Below, one piece after another: positions 1 through 7,469 of a stretch of DNA of 64,000 nucleotides (positions are counted from its first letter, which is position 1; each line of letters begins with the position of its first letter). Below the pieces are notes generated by a model. It saw only the letters and a program-made list of their open reading frames with translations. It was not told where the DNA came from and ran no database searches. The position numbers and the translations under genes were made by a program. Source of the stretch: Ponticaulis koreensis DSM 19734 (lineage in GTDB: Bacteria; Pseudomonadota; Alphaproteobacteria; Caulobacterales; Hyphomonadaceae). The stretch is from positions 620,001 through 684,000 of the forward strand of contig NZ_ATVJ01000001.1 in the NCBI RefSeq assembly GCF_000420665.1, read 5' to 3'.

Positions 1-283
1 GTTCGGCTACAGGCACAACGCGCCAGCCGGTTTTCGTCTCCAGCTGGTCGCTCAGCTTTTCCATATTCGGGATACCGCCCTCCGACAGGCGCAGCGTCTC
101 AATCGCGTCCAGCGCAGGCTTGCACGCACGCCCGACAACCCGGTCCGCCATGATTTTAAACAAGCGGTCCCACCGGTTGTGCTCGGCGGCTGTGTAGGTG
201 TCCCAGCGCTGGTCAATTGTGTAGTCAGCATTGCGCGGGGCGTCAGCATAGCGGTTTTTGGTCAGTCCTTGGACTGAAGCCAT
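1..283 (-). CDS. phhA: Phenylalanine-4-hydroxylase, N-terminal part
   Basis: Only the first 94 codons are in the window; the gene runs off the left edge. The product would be the iron- and pterin-dependent monooxygenase that turns phenylalanine into tyrosine in the cytoplasm. The segments AEHNRWDRLF, GIPNMEKLS and TGWRVVPV match the N-terminal part of bacterial PhhA; the iron-binding His/Glu residues lie beyond the window. The ATG at 283 is preceded by a GAGAGG ribosome site. An Lrp/AsnC regulator is divergently transcribed 143 bases away, which suggests amino-acid-responsive control. The family call is fairly sure although the catalytic core is unseen. Confidence 0.85.
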   Translation of the reverse strand, partial: MASVQGLTKNRYADAPRNADYTIDQRWDTYTAAEHNRWDRLFKIMADRVVGRACKPALDAIETLRLSEGGIPNMEKLSDQLETKTGWRVVPVAE

Positions 284-374
284 ATTCCTCTCCCGTATTC
301 TTTTTATTTTGAATCAGAATAACAGGAAGCCATGAAACACGTGGTCCAAAACTGACCATTCATTGTAAATTTTT

Positions 375-388
375 GAAACATATGTTTC
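375..388. promoter_or_regulatory. Perfect 14-bp palindrome between phhA and the Lrp-type gene
   Basis: GAAACATATGTTTC is a perfect palindrome in the middle of the 143-base divergent intergenic region. A second one, CGAAT-A-ATTCG, lies at 396-406. Spacing and position suit operators for the adjacent Lrp/AsnC protein controlling itself and phhA. That role is inference. Confidence 0.45.
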
Positions 389-426
389 TATTTGTCGAAT
401 AATTCGGAACATATTCAGAGAATACC

Positions 427-894
427 GTGCTCAATAAAACCGATCGTAAAATTCTGAAAGTCCTTCAATCCGACGCCAGCCTGAGCCGTCAGGACATGCT
501 GGATGCAACGCGCGTATCCGCGACAACGCTCTGGCGACGCATCACCGATCTGGAAGAAGCCGGTACGATCCAGAAGCGCGTTGCGCTCTTAGACCCTGTC
601 GCCGTCGGCTTTCCAGTCTGCGTCTTCGTTTCTATTGATATGAAAAGCCATGACCGCGTGGATCGCGACAGCTTTCTGGATTTTGTCAGACGCACACCGG
701 AAATCATGGAATGCTATTCAGTGACAGGCGCGCATGATTATTCGTTGAAGGTACGGGTCGAGAGCGTGGCCGATTTTGAAAAGCTCCTGATGGAACAAAT
801 CCTCGCTCATAAGAGTGTGGCATCAGCGACGTCACAGATTGCGCTTCGCCAGCACAAATACTCTACAGAACTGCCAATCAGGGCGAATGACTGA
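427..894 (+). CDS. Lrp/AsnC family transcriptional regulator
   Basis: A 155-residue protein with the two-part layout of the feast/famine regulators. Residues 1-60 form the winged helix-turn-helix (TDRKILKVLQSDASLSRQDM, then a recognition helix near TTLWRRITDLEEAG). Residues 65-150 form the ligand-sensing RAM domain (CYSVTGAHDYSLKVRV). It starts with GTG at 427; no upstream in-frame ATG gives a better N-terminus. It is divergent from phhA and probably regulates it, as such regulators often control the neighbouring amino-acid gene. The effector cannot be read from sequence. Confidence 0.9.
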   Translation: MLNKTDRKILKVLQSDASLSRQDMLDATRVSATTLWRRITDLEEAGTIQKRVALLDPVAVGFPVCVFVSIDMKSHDRVDRDSFLDFVRRTPEIMECYSVTGAHDYSLKVRVESVADFEKLLMEQILAHKSVASATSQIALRQHKYSTELPIRAND

Positions 895-933
895 TTAGTT
901 TCGCTGGGTTCAGATATCAGAGAAAAAACTCTC

Positions 934-1023
934 TGGCGGTGAGACAGGGATTCGAACCCTGGAGACAGTTTCCCGCCTACACGCGTTCCAGGCGTGCGCC
1001 TTCGACCACTCGGCCACCTCACC
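934..1023 (-). tRNA. tRNA-Ser(GGA)
   Basis: The reverse strand folds as a class II tRNA. The acceptor stem is GGTGAGG with TCTCACC, the anticodon loop is CTGGAAC with anticodon GGA, there is a long variable arm, the T-loop is GGTTCGAATCC, and discriminator G is followed by an encoded CCA at 936-934. It reads UCC and UCU serine codons. Confidence 0.96.
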
Positions 1024-1165
1024 GGTCAGAGGTAAGCGCCGGAATATAGTCGGCAATTTCGCAGGCGCAAGTGTTGTTTTGCTTAAAACAACGTGATTTC
1101 GCACACCCCTGTTTTTTCGGCCCGAAAGCCCCTATTTTACGGGTCAGCAATTTAGGTGAAACTCC

Positions 1166-1813
1166 ATGTTCCTTTCCAAGCGTCCGACAACGCTGCCAAC
1201 GCGCGACGAAGCCCTGCAGGGCCGCGCAGAGCCGCTGCCGACAGCCGACAAACACTTCGTCACGGGCGAGCCGATCAAAGGCCCGTATCCTGACGGATTT
1301 GAAACCGCTATTTTTGCTCTGGGCTGCTATTGGGGCGCTGAGCGCCGCTTCTGGCAGACACCCGGCGTCTGGGTCACAGCCGTAGGCAATGCGGGCGGCT
1401 TTACCGAAAACCCGACCTATGAAGAGGTCTGCTCCGGCAAGACTGGCCACGCCGAAAGCGTGCTGGTTGTCTATAATCCCGATATCATAGGCTATGATGT
1501 TCTGCTGAAAGTATTCTGGGAAGCTCACGACCCGACACAAGGCATGCGTCAGGGCAATGATCAGGGGACACAATACCGATCTGCCATTTTCACGACCAAT
1601 GACGAACAGGCCGAGATCGCTAAGGCGTCACGTGATGCCTATCAAAAAGGTCTCGACGAGGCCGGATACGGTAAAATTACCACGACAATCGAACCGTTGG
1701 ATGAATTCTACTTCGCAGAAGAATACCACCAGCAATATCTGGCGAAAAACCCGAACGGTTATTGCGGCATTGGCGGCACAGGCGTGTCCTGCCCGGTCGG
1801 CCTCAACGTATAG
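1166..1813 (+). CDS. msrA: Peptide-methionine (S)-S-oxide reductase MsrA
   Basis: This 215-residue enzyme reduces the S-form of methionine sulfoxide in oxidised proteins. The active site reads GCYWGAE with nucleophilic Cys54 and Glu59; most homologues have GCFWGAE, so Phe is replaced by Tyr. [19 protein letters not shown] is the usual core segment. Cys200 and Cys209 near the C-terminus ([14 protein letters not shown]) are candidate resolving cysteines. The gene is a single unit, convergent with the next gene with only 6 bases between their stops. MsrB is not seen nearby. Confidence 0.95.
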   Translation: MFLSKRPTTLPTRDEALQGRAEPLPTADKHFVTGEPIKGPYPDGFETAIFALGCYWGAERRFWQTPGVWVTAVGNAGGFTENPTYEEVCSGKTGHAESVLVVYNPDIIGYDVLLKVFWEAHDPTQGMRQGNDQGTQYRSAIFTTNDEQAEIAKASRDAYQKGLDEAGYGKITTTIEPLDEFYFAEEYHQQYLAKNPNGYCGIGGTGVSCPVGLNV

Positions 1814-1819
1814 AGCGCC

Positions 1820-2911
1820 TTAAGCGTTCCAGCGAATGGAGAAGCGCCGGCGGCTCTCAAGGATCTGCTCGGCGCGCTTCATGGCTGCAACGCCCATTTC
1901 AGCCTGTGCGCGGCCCTCACCGGCCTGACTCGCGTTCACGCCATCACGAATATGCGCCATGGCTTCCTGCAGTTTGGCAGATTCAAACTTCTGTTCGCAC
2001 TGATAGCACATGGCCCGGCCAAGATCGATTTTTGCGCGCGCCCAGTGCATCAGATTGTCTTCCGGACTGAGCTTGGAAAGAGCGGTCGCAAGACGGGCAA
2101 CCGACTTATCGAGCCAGTCGGTATCTTTAAACTGTTCACCCAGATGCAGCGCGCCTGCCGTGTAATCACTTTCAATCTCTGCAAGCGCCTGCCCGGTCAG
2201 GACGCTGTCGGCGAGGAGAATTTTTTCCATCGCTTCAACAATTGGCGTCAGACGGTCTGCACGAAAATCTGCCGGACGGCCAAGCGACGGACGCAGACGA
2301 CGACCGGCAACATAAGCAATCGCGCGCATTTCGCTTTCGGCCCATTCAGACGGTTTACCGGTCATGGTGAGCGTAAAGAATCCCTTTGGATTGCCGCCCG
2401 CCAGCATGTCGCGTGTGCAGAAGCAGATACGCTGCAGCTTTTCTTTCACATCAGCGGAGCCCCAGACGATGAGGTCCGCGCCGGATGTCGCAAAAATCTG
2501 CTCGAGGTTTTGGAAGTCTGCACGCGTGAGGGCGAAATCGGACGCTTCAATCTCAGTCGCAGAATAGCCAAGGTAAAAGGGCGACCCGAAATTGAACTCC
2601 GGCAGATAATGCTCCAGCGCATTGGTAACAGCGTGGCGCGTCGCACGGCCATTGGCGCCGCGAAAACGCACCATCATGATTTTATTGCCCGGCGTCGTAT
2701 CTGCCGCCATCGCACGGGCCGCCGATACCTGATTGAGATGCTTCGATGTGATCAGAAGGCCGCGCACAATCAGCACAAGAACAACAAGGCCCAGCAAGAC
2801 CAGAGCGACAGCGCCCATTGCCGCGAAGAGATCGCGGTCTGGCAGCGAGGCAGCAAATTCTGAGATTGCTGTACCAAACGCGCCTGAAGCTGAATTCACT
2901 GACTGAGCCAT
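1820..2911 (-). CDS. Uncharacterised single-pass membrane protein
   Basis: 363 residues of unrecognised family. A strong hydrophobic segment at about residues 29-52 is followed by a large soluble region. A 140-residue alpha/beta-looking part comes first ([24 protein letters not shown]). The helical C-terminal half resembles TPR-like repeats ([42 protein letters not shown]). The GADLIVWG segment recalls periplasmic-type nucleotide or phosphate sensing folds, but I cannot assign it. It is a lone gene between msrA and an AhpD-like gene on the other strand. Confidence 0.7.
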   Translation of the reverse strand: MAQSVNSASGAFGTAISEFAASLPDRDLFAAMGAVALVLLGLVVLVLIVRGLLITSKHLNQVSAARAMAADTTPGNKIMMVRFRGANGRATRHAVTNALEHYLPEFNFGSPFYLGYSATEIEASDFALTRADFQNLEQIFATSGADLIVWGSADVKEKLQRICFCTRDMLAGGNPKGFFTLTMTGKPSEWAESEMRAIAYVAGRRLRPSLGRPADFRADRLTPIVEAMEKILLADSVLTGQALAEIESDYTAGALHLGEQFKDTDWLDKSVARLATALSKLSPEDNLMHWARAKIDLGRAMCYQCEQKFESAKLQEAMAHIRDGVNASQAGEGRAQAEMGVAAMKRAEQILESRRRFSIRWNA

Positions 2912-3058
2912 GGATTAATCCATCCAAAAATATCTAATGTGCTGGCGAGGCCCTGATTTGGCCCGTTATCATTTGGGTTGCAAGCCCATTTCACTCGACG
3001 CGCGAACAGAAACGCCTTTTCATGTCGCAATCAGAGTTTTCACAAAGCGGAATCTACC

Positions 3059-3622
3059 ATGTCAGTTTTCCCATCCCTGCCAGACCGGGCAACACTGGAG
3101 CATCTTTTCTCTGCCTTTCCAGCTGGCGCGCAATCGCTGATGAAGCTTCATGACGACCTGCTTCGCACGGATGGCCCTTTGACGGTTGGGCAGAGAGAAC
3201 TCATCGCCGCCTATGTCTCATCTCTCAATGGCTGCGAGTACTGTTTCGGTGCGCACCGGACAATGGCGCTCGCCTTTGGTGTGGATGCCGATCTCATCGA
3301 TGCACTGATCCAGGATTTCGACGCGGCTCCGCTCGAACCGCTCATGCGGGCCATTCTGAGTTATGCGCGCAAAGTCACTGTGAGAGACTCGGTGCTGCCC
3401 TCGGATATCCGCGCCATCACTGAGGCAGGCGGCACAGAAGAAATGGCGAATCAGGCGCTCATGGTGACTGCATTATATAACTTCATGAATCGGCTGGTGG
3501 ATGGCGCAGGTCTTTCCGCAAAACTCTCTTACACCGCGCCCACACACGCCGATCTGGAGAGAAGACGTAGCGGCACGTATACTGGTTGGGGAATCGATGC
3601 CGGTTTCATCGGCGAAGATTGA
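3059..3622 (+). CDS. AhpD-like / carboxymuconolactone decarboxylase family protein (peroxidase-related)
   Basis: 187 residues. Glu47, the CEYC pair (Cys59, Cys62) and His66 form the AhpD-type redox site, as in alkylhydroperoxidase-like CMD proteins. The C-terminal half (LYNFMNRLVDGAGL) fits the peroxidase-related subfamily. An in-frame ATG at 2978 would add 27 residues unlike the family, so I chose 3059. It probably removes peroxides using thiol reductants; the substrate is unknown. It stands alone downstream of a divergent gene. Confidence 0.85.
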   Translation: MSVFPSLPDRATLEHLFSAFPAGAQSLMKLHDDLLRTDGPLTVGQRELIAAYVSSLNGCEYCFGAHRTMALAFGVDADLIDALIQDFDAAPLEPLMRAILSYARKVTVRDSVLPSDIRAITEAGGTEEMANQALMVTALYNFMNRLVDGAGLSAKLSYTAPTHADLERRRSGTYTGWGIDAGFIGED

Positions 3623-3762
3623 TGAACACTGATAGATTATTAGTCAAAGCGGTCTTTTCAAACCGAATGAGCATGCTAGCTTTGCCAAACATGATCTCGG
3701 AAAAGAGACTGTTTCAAGTGCTCGCCTAGTAGCACATCTTTCGGGTAGAAGAGTGGTGTACA

Positions 3763-3924
3763 GTGTTTAACAATGAGAACAATGACGCGATCGCGTCATC
3801 TGAACTGAGCAATTCAGGTCTCAAAGAGCGCGCAATTTTCATTGCAAAGACAGGCTTTCTGGTGATGACAGGTTTTCTGGCCATCCAGATTTTCATGAAG
3901 GCCGTCTATTTCGCGCATCTTTAA
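3763..3924 (+). CDS. Small single-TM protein (53 residues)
   Basis: An open frame from GTG at 3763 to TAA at 3924. A GAAGAG ribosome site lies about 10 bases upstream, and two in-frame TAG codons just upstream fix the earliest possible start. The first 23 residues are polar (MFNNENNDAIASS). Residues about 27-47 are hydrophobic (AIFIAKTGFLVMTGFLAIQI), followed by a short tail ending YFAHL. A rho-independent terminator follows at 4032. The function is unknown. The layout of small membrane protein plus terminator supports a real gene. Confidence 0.5.
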   Translation: MFNNENNDAIASSELSNSGLKERAIFIAKTGFLVMTGFLAIQIFMKAVYFAHL

Positions 3925-4031
3925 GCAGATCAATTCTGCAGGTTGAAAGCGGGCGGGTTTTCCAAAATTTCAAAACAAATATGCGCGCGGCGCAGAGGCC
4001 AGCGCGCATTGTTTTTGGCTGATACAAATAT

Positions 4032-4062
4032 AAGCCCGGCACATAAGCGTCGGGCTTTTTTT
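4032..4062 (+). terminator. Rho-independent terminator after the small TM gene
   Basis: Stem AAGCCCG (4032-4038) pairs with CGGGCTT (4051-4057) and is followed by a run of T. It lies about 110 bases past the 53-residue ORF and just before the end of the opposite-strand gene. Confidence 0.75.
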
Positions 4063-4066
4063 GATG

Positions 4067-4471
4067 CTATTGGTCGCTGAGAACCGCTGAACAAAGAATG
4101 TCCAGCTTCTCAGTCGCGCCGCCAGACAGGCGATAATGGATCGTTTCCAGACACTCACGCACGGATGATTGCGTGGTGTATTCAGAGATGGTCTTCCCTA
4201 TTACAGATTTCACTTTATCGCGCTGTGTGATCAGGCTGTGCGGCGTAATCGCGCCGGTGTTTTCTGGAATCGTAATGCCCGCAACATTAATCTTTCGCTC
4301 TTCCAGAGCAGATTCGAGGGCACAGCTCATATTGCGCGTTTCGGCGTGGAGTTCACCGAAAATATCCCGCTCAACGCGGTGGATACTATTCTGCACAAGA
4401 GCGATTGCATTCTCGTGTTGCTTCAACAGACCAAATGCCTCTTCAAGCGATGCGGTACGGGCTACGGTCAT
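4067..4471 (-). CDS. Uncharacterised 134-residue protein
   Basis: The family is not recognised. The product is soluble, mostly helical and without a signal peptide. It starts MTVARTASLEEAF and contains two Cys and a helix-rich N-terminal half. The start at 4471 is chosen because GGAAAGGAAG lies just upstream; the frame stays open to 4591 but has no ribosome site there. The 5' leader carries AAGGAACACAA exactly 40 bases before the start codon, the same sequence and spacing as upstream of the YRG gene at 42083. This suggests shared control. Confidence 0.6.
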   Translation of the reverse strand: MTVARTASLEEAFGLLKQHENAIALVQNSIHRVERDIFGELHAETRNMSCALESALEERKINVAGITIPENTGAITPHSLITQRDKVKSVIGKTISEYTTQSSVRECLETIHYRLSGGATEKLDILCSAVLSDQ

Positions 4472-4750
4472 AGCGACTTCCTTTCCAGTTACGCTAACAG
4501 CCAGTCTGGCCTTGTGTTCCTTAATGAAAACACTAACGCCAGCATATCGTTCCGAATTCGACTGAAAGAGGGCAATATGTGTGCAGTTCAATGACCCAAG
4601 GTGACGATTTTGTGCATCGCAGCATTTTTGCGCAGATCACGAAATTGTTTCACCATTTGGCAAGCGAATCTGTGATCTGGCCTCTTTACCGGTCTGGCAA
4701 TCTGATAAACTCTAAAGTCAGTACCTGCCCGTTCTGACCGGAAACTCTGA

Positions 4751-5827
4751 ATGATTGCCCGCCTTTTATGCCTGCTCGCTTGTCTGACAGCCCCGCTGGT
4801 TTCAGCAGAAGACCGCATTCTGAACACCGAAATGTGCGGCACATACTTCTTTATTAAAGTCGTTCTCGATCGCGATGACGGCCGCAGCGAAGAAGAGCGC
4901 ACTCTGCGGATGCTGTATGACACTGGGGCATCCTCCAACTTTGTAGACCAGGCGGCCCTGGCGCGCGCGTCAGGAGTTCACGTCGCCACAGGCGAGATGG
5001 CCCGTATTCACGAAGCAGATGCAGGAGATATCCACTTCAACTTTATTCGCGCCCGCGTGCGTGATCTCAGCCATCTGACAACCTCACTCGGCTATCCGAT
5101 AGATGGCATTTTCTCCCATGACGTGTTCGAGGATTTCACCATTGTCCTCGATTATCAGGCAGAGGCCATCACGTTGACACAACTCGACCTTCCCCGTCCG
5201 GATGGCGAGTGGATCTTCAACACACGCCGCGGTGACGAGCGCCCCTGGCTGGACATGCGCTTTAATGGCCGCCGACAGCGCGTACTGGTCGATACAGGCT
5301 CGGGCACCACACTCGCCATGAACCGGCTCGGCCGATATGAGACCATGACCGAGCCGGTCAATAGCGGGTATGCGGCGCGTTTTGACCGGATGGAGCCACG
5401 CCGTGCCGCACGCCTCGACGGAAATGTCACTTTAGGGGACATCACCTTCAGACAGCCCATGCTTACCGAAACACCGTCCAACCAACTCTTCGGTGGCGCG
5501 CTCCTCAGCCAATTCCGGATCAGCTATGACCCAAGCGAAGAGCGCATGATGTTCGAACCCTACGAAGACGGCCCGATCACAACGCCGCCCTATCGGTCGA
5601 TCGGTGTTGCCTTTGCCCCACAAGAAAGCCTGTTAGAGGTAGTCGCACGTCTGACCGATGCAGCACCCGACCTGATTGAGGGCGATCTTATTACCCATAT
5701 CGACGGCGCATCTGTCGGGACACACGGATGTCGTCCGAGAACCGACACCAGCCCGCGCGAGATCACCCGCCTGCGCGACGGCGTCAGCGAAACGCTGACC
5801 GTGCCGATTATAGATCTCGTGCCATAA
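4751..5827 (+). CDS. Secreted two-lobed aspartyl (retropepsin-like) protease with C-terminal PDZ-like domain
   Basis: 358 residues with a signal peptide (residues 1-19, ending LVSA). Two catalytic aspartate motifs are present on one chain: LYDTGASS (Asp57) and LVDTGSGTT (Asp181). Both lobes of a pepsin/retropepsin-type active site are therefore encoded, rather than one lobe that dimerises. Residues about 275-358 look like a PDZ domain (DLIEGDLITHIDG). Export to the periplasm is expected. Five cysteines remain in all. The substrate is unknown. It stands alone, with the MFS gene downstream on the same strand. Confidence 0.8.
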   Translation: MIARLLCLLACLTAPLVSAEDRILNTEMCGTYFFIKVVLDRDDGRSEEERTLRMLYDTGASSNFVDQAALARASGVHVATGEMARIHEADAGDIHFNFIRARVRDLSHLTTSLGYPIDGIFSHDVFEDFTIVLDYQAEAITLTQLDLPRPDGEWIFNTRRGDERPWLDMRFNGRRQRVLVDTGSGTTLAMNRLGRYETMTEPVNSGYAARFDRMEPRRAARLDGNVTLGDITFRQPMLTETPSNQLFGGALLSQFRISYDPSEERMMFEPYEDGPITTPPYRSIGVAFAPQESLLEVVARLTDAAPDLIEGDLITHIDGASVGTHGCRPRTDTSPREITRLRDGVSETLTVPIIDLVP

Positions 5828-5879
5828 AGGTTTGAGGCTTTCCGTTTACGGAAACGGCGTTATGCTACTCTCATAAACT

Positions 5880-5893
5880 GGGAGACAATCATT
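5880..5893 (+). promoter_or_regulatory. Ribosome site GGGAG with a possible ATT start codon for the MFS gene
   Basis: GGGAG at 5880-5884 is followed, after 6 bases, by ATT at 5891, in frame with the MFS gene. Starting here adds 25 residues (M-SGTEDEPSAEAADAPKPLS...) in front of the first membrane segment. No ATG, GTG or TTG is available in frame between here and 5966, and 5966 has no ribosome site and cuts the first hydrophobic segment. Confidence 0.45.
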
Positions 5894-5965
5894 TCTGGCA
5901 CTGAAGACGAGCCGTCCGCCGAAGCAGCGGACGCGCCAAAGCCGCTATCGGAAACCGGCCTTTTA

Positions 5966-7123
5966 ATGTTCGCGCTCGCTTCGGCGGCTGTGACAGCGAA
6001 CGCGTATTATATCCACCCGATCATCGCGACGGTCGCAGATCATTTCGGCATTTCCGATGCCATGATTGGCATGGTGCCCAGCTTCAACCAGTTGGCGCTG
6101 GCAGTCGGCGTCTTTTTGCTTCTTCCGCTGGGTGACCGGTTTTCCAATCGCACGCTGATCCTGATCTTCGTCGCCTTTCAGGTTCTAAGCCTGCTCGCTA
6201 TGGCCGTCTCCAGTGAGTACTGGATGTTCCTGACGGCCTCGACCGTGCTGGGCTTTTTCACCATCGCGCCCTATCTCCTGCCCGCCTATGTTTCCAAGCG
6301 CGTGGCAGCAAACCGGCTGGGACACTCCAACGCCATTCTGACCGCCGGGATTATGTTCGGCATTCTGATCGCCCGGGCTGGCGCAGGCGTGATTGCCGAA
6401 TGGCTGAACTGGCGCGTCGTCTACTTCATCGCCGCCGGTTTCATGCTGGCCGTCACATTGCTGCTTCTGGCCATTATGGAGAACCGCGCGGAAGAAAAGA
6501 GCGAAGCTTCGCATCTGCCCTATCCAAAGCTTCTGGCGTCCATTTTTCCGATCATTCGCAAAAACCCCGATATCCTGATTGCGGGCTCTATTCAGGGGTT
6601 GGGCTTTGGTATTTTCCTCGCCATCTGGATGGGGATTGGCCTGCACCTCACCAGCCCTGAAATGGGCTATGGCACAGACACAGTCGGCTATCTCGCCATT
6701 CTGACGATCTCCAATCTGATGCTCACACCGTATCTTGGCAGGCTGGCAGACCGGATGGGCGCACGCCGGGCGCGGTTCTATTTCTCCATCCTCTACGTGT
6801 TCGGCATGTCTCTTTTCAGCCTCACCGGGCACTCGCTCTGGCTGATGATCATACCGATCTTCCTGACCAACACATTCGGACCGGTCATGGACATCACCAA
6901 CCGGATGACCTTTCTCACTGCGCCGCCAGCAGAACGCACACGCCTGATGACAGTCTATATCATTTTCATGTTTGTCGGCGGCGGCATAGCCAGCTGGGCC
7001 GGCACAGCCGTTTATGATTTTGCAGGCTGGTTCGGCACATCCATGCTGGCACTTGGCATGGCTCTGGTTCTGTTTGCGCTGACCTTTATCGGCTGGCGCT
7101 GGAAGGGCGATGGCGCCCAATAG
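5966..7123 (+). CDS. MFS transporter (12-TM)
   Basis: 385 residues from the first ATG; probably 410 if translation starts at the ATT at 5891. The sequence is a chain of about 12 hydrophobic segments with a polar central loop near residues 165-185 (MENRAEEKSEASHLPYPK). The loop 2-3 motif appears as PLGDRFSNRTL and its counterpart in the second half as LGRLADRMGARRAR. This is a drug/metabolite-exporter-like MFS, with no substrate evident. A hairpin TTTCCGT-TT-ACGGAAA at 5839-5854 lies in the leader. It ends in a terminator shared with the opposite gene. Confidence 0.9.
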   Translation: MFALASAAVTANAYYIHPIIATVADHFGISDAMIGMVPSFNQLALAVGVFLLLPLGDRFSNRTLILIFVAFQVLSLLAMAVSSEYWMFLTASTVLGFFTIAPYLLPAYVSKRVAANRLGHSNAILTAGIMFGILIARAGAGVIAEWLNWRVVYFIAAGFMLAVTLLLLAIMENRAEEKSEASHLPYPKLLASIFPIIRKNPDILIAGSIQGLGFGIFLAIWMGIGLHLTSPEMGYGTDTVGYLAILTISNLMLTPYLGRLADRMGARRARFYFSILYVFGMSLFSLTGHSLWLMIIPIFLTNTFGPVMDITNRMTFLTAPPAERTRLMTVYIIFMFVGGGIASWAGTAVYDFAGWFGTSMLALGMALVLFALTFIGWRWKGDGAQ

Positions 7124-7147
7124 AAAAGGCGACCGAAGCCGCCTTTT
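7124..7147. terminator. Bidirectional terminator between convergent genes
   Basis: AAAAGGCG (7124-7131) and CGCCTTTT (7140-7147) form an 8-bp stem with T runs on both strands, between the MFS gene and the YRG gene. Confidence 0.7.
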
Positions 7148-7171
7148 CCTGCCCGTATAACTTGTCGTTAT

Positions 7172-7345
7172 TTAAGCTGAGACTACACCGCGATACAGCG
7201 TTTGCTGGGTGCCGGATTTACGGCAACGCACCATGCGATCTGTGGGCACGAAGGTTACACCACGATAAATTCGCGGCGACTTATCCTGTTTGCCCGTCTT
7301 CTTGTCAGCGATGACGTCAAATCCACGATAAATAATCTTCTGCAT
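7172..7345 (-). CDS. Triple-YRG small protein (DUF4278-like), paralogue 1
   Basis: 57 residues. Three YRG motifs occur at tyrosines 6, 27 and 51 (IIYRG, RIYRG, TLYRG), about 22 residues apart, within a basic protein. The start at 7345 is set by GGAGGG five bases upstream; an ATG 18 bases earlier lacks one. The spaced YRG pattern resembles DUF4278 proteins, whose function is unknown. A paralogue with the same layout is at 42083-42253. The two promoter regions share TTGACAAA, TTACACA and TTGCAT. The function is unknown. Confidence 0.75.
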   Translation of the reverse strand: MQKIIYRGFDVIADKKTGKQDKSPRIYRGVTFVPTDRMVRCRKSGTQQTLYRGVVSA

Positions 7346-7407
7346 AATGCCCTCCATCTGCATGCTGCACCCCGCGCGCAGCCTTTCTTCTCCCTATTCC
7401 TGAATGC

Positions 7408-7436
7408 AAGTTACACTACATGTGTAACTTTGTCAA
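7408..7436 (-). promoter_or_regulatory. Promoter and inverted-repeat operator of YRG gene 1
   Basis: On the minus strand TTGACA (7436-7431) is followed after 17 bases by TAACTT (7413-7408). Overlapping it is a 9-bp perfect inverted repeat with arms AAGTTACAC (7408-7416) and GTGTAACTT (7422-7430), centred on TACAT. It also contains TACA-TG-TGTA, the arrangement bound by BlaI/CopY-type repressors. Operator overlap with the core promoter suggests repression; the regulator is unknown. Confidence 0.6.
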
Positions 7437-7469
7437 ATGTATTAAGTATACGCCTTTGGTCGGGCATGC

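Noticed and set aside
4530-4560. EcfG-type promoter GGAAC...CGTT before the 4067-4471 gene
   Set aside because: The spacing between the two motifs is only 10 bases, far shorter than the usual spacer.
4633-4679. Inverted repeat CAGATCAC ... GTGATCTG upstream of the aspartyl protease gene
   Set aside because: 8-bp arms 31 bases apart are weak and not near a clear promoter.
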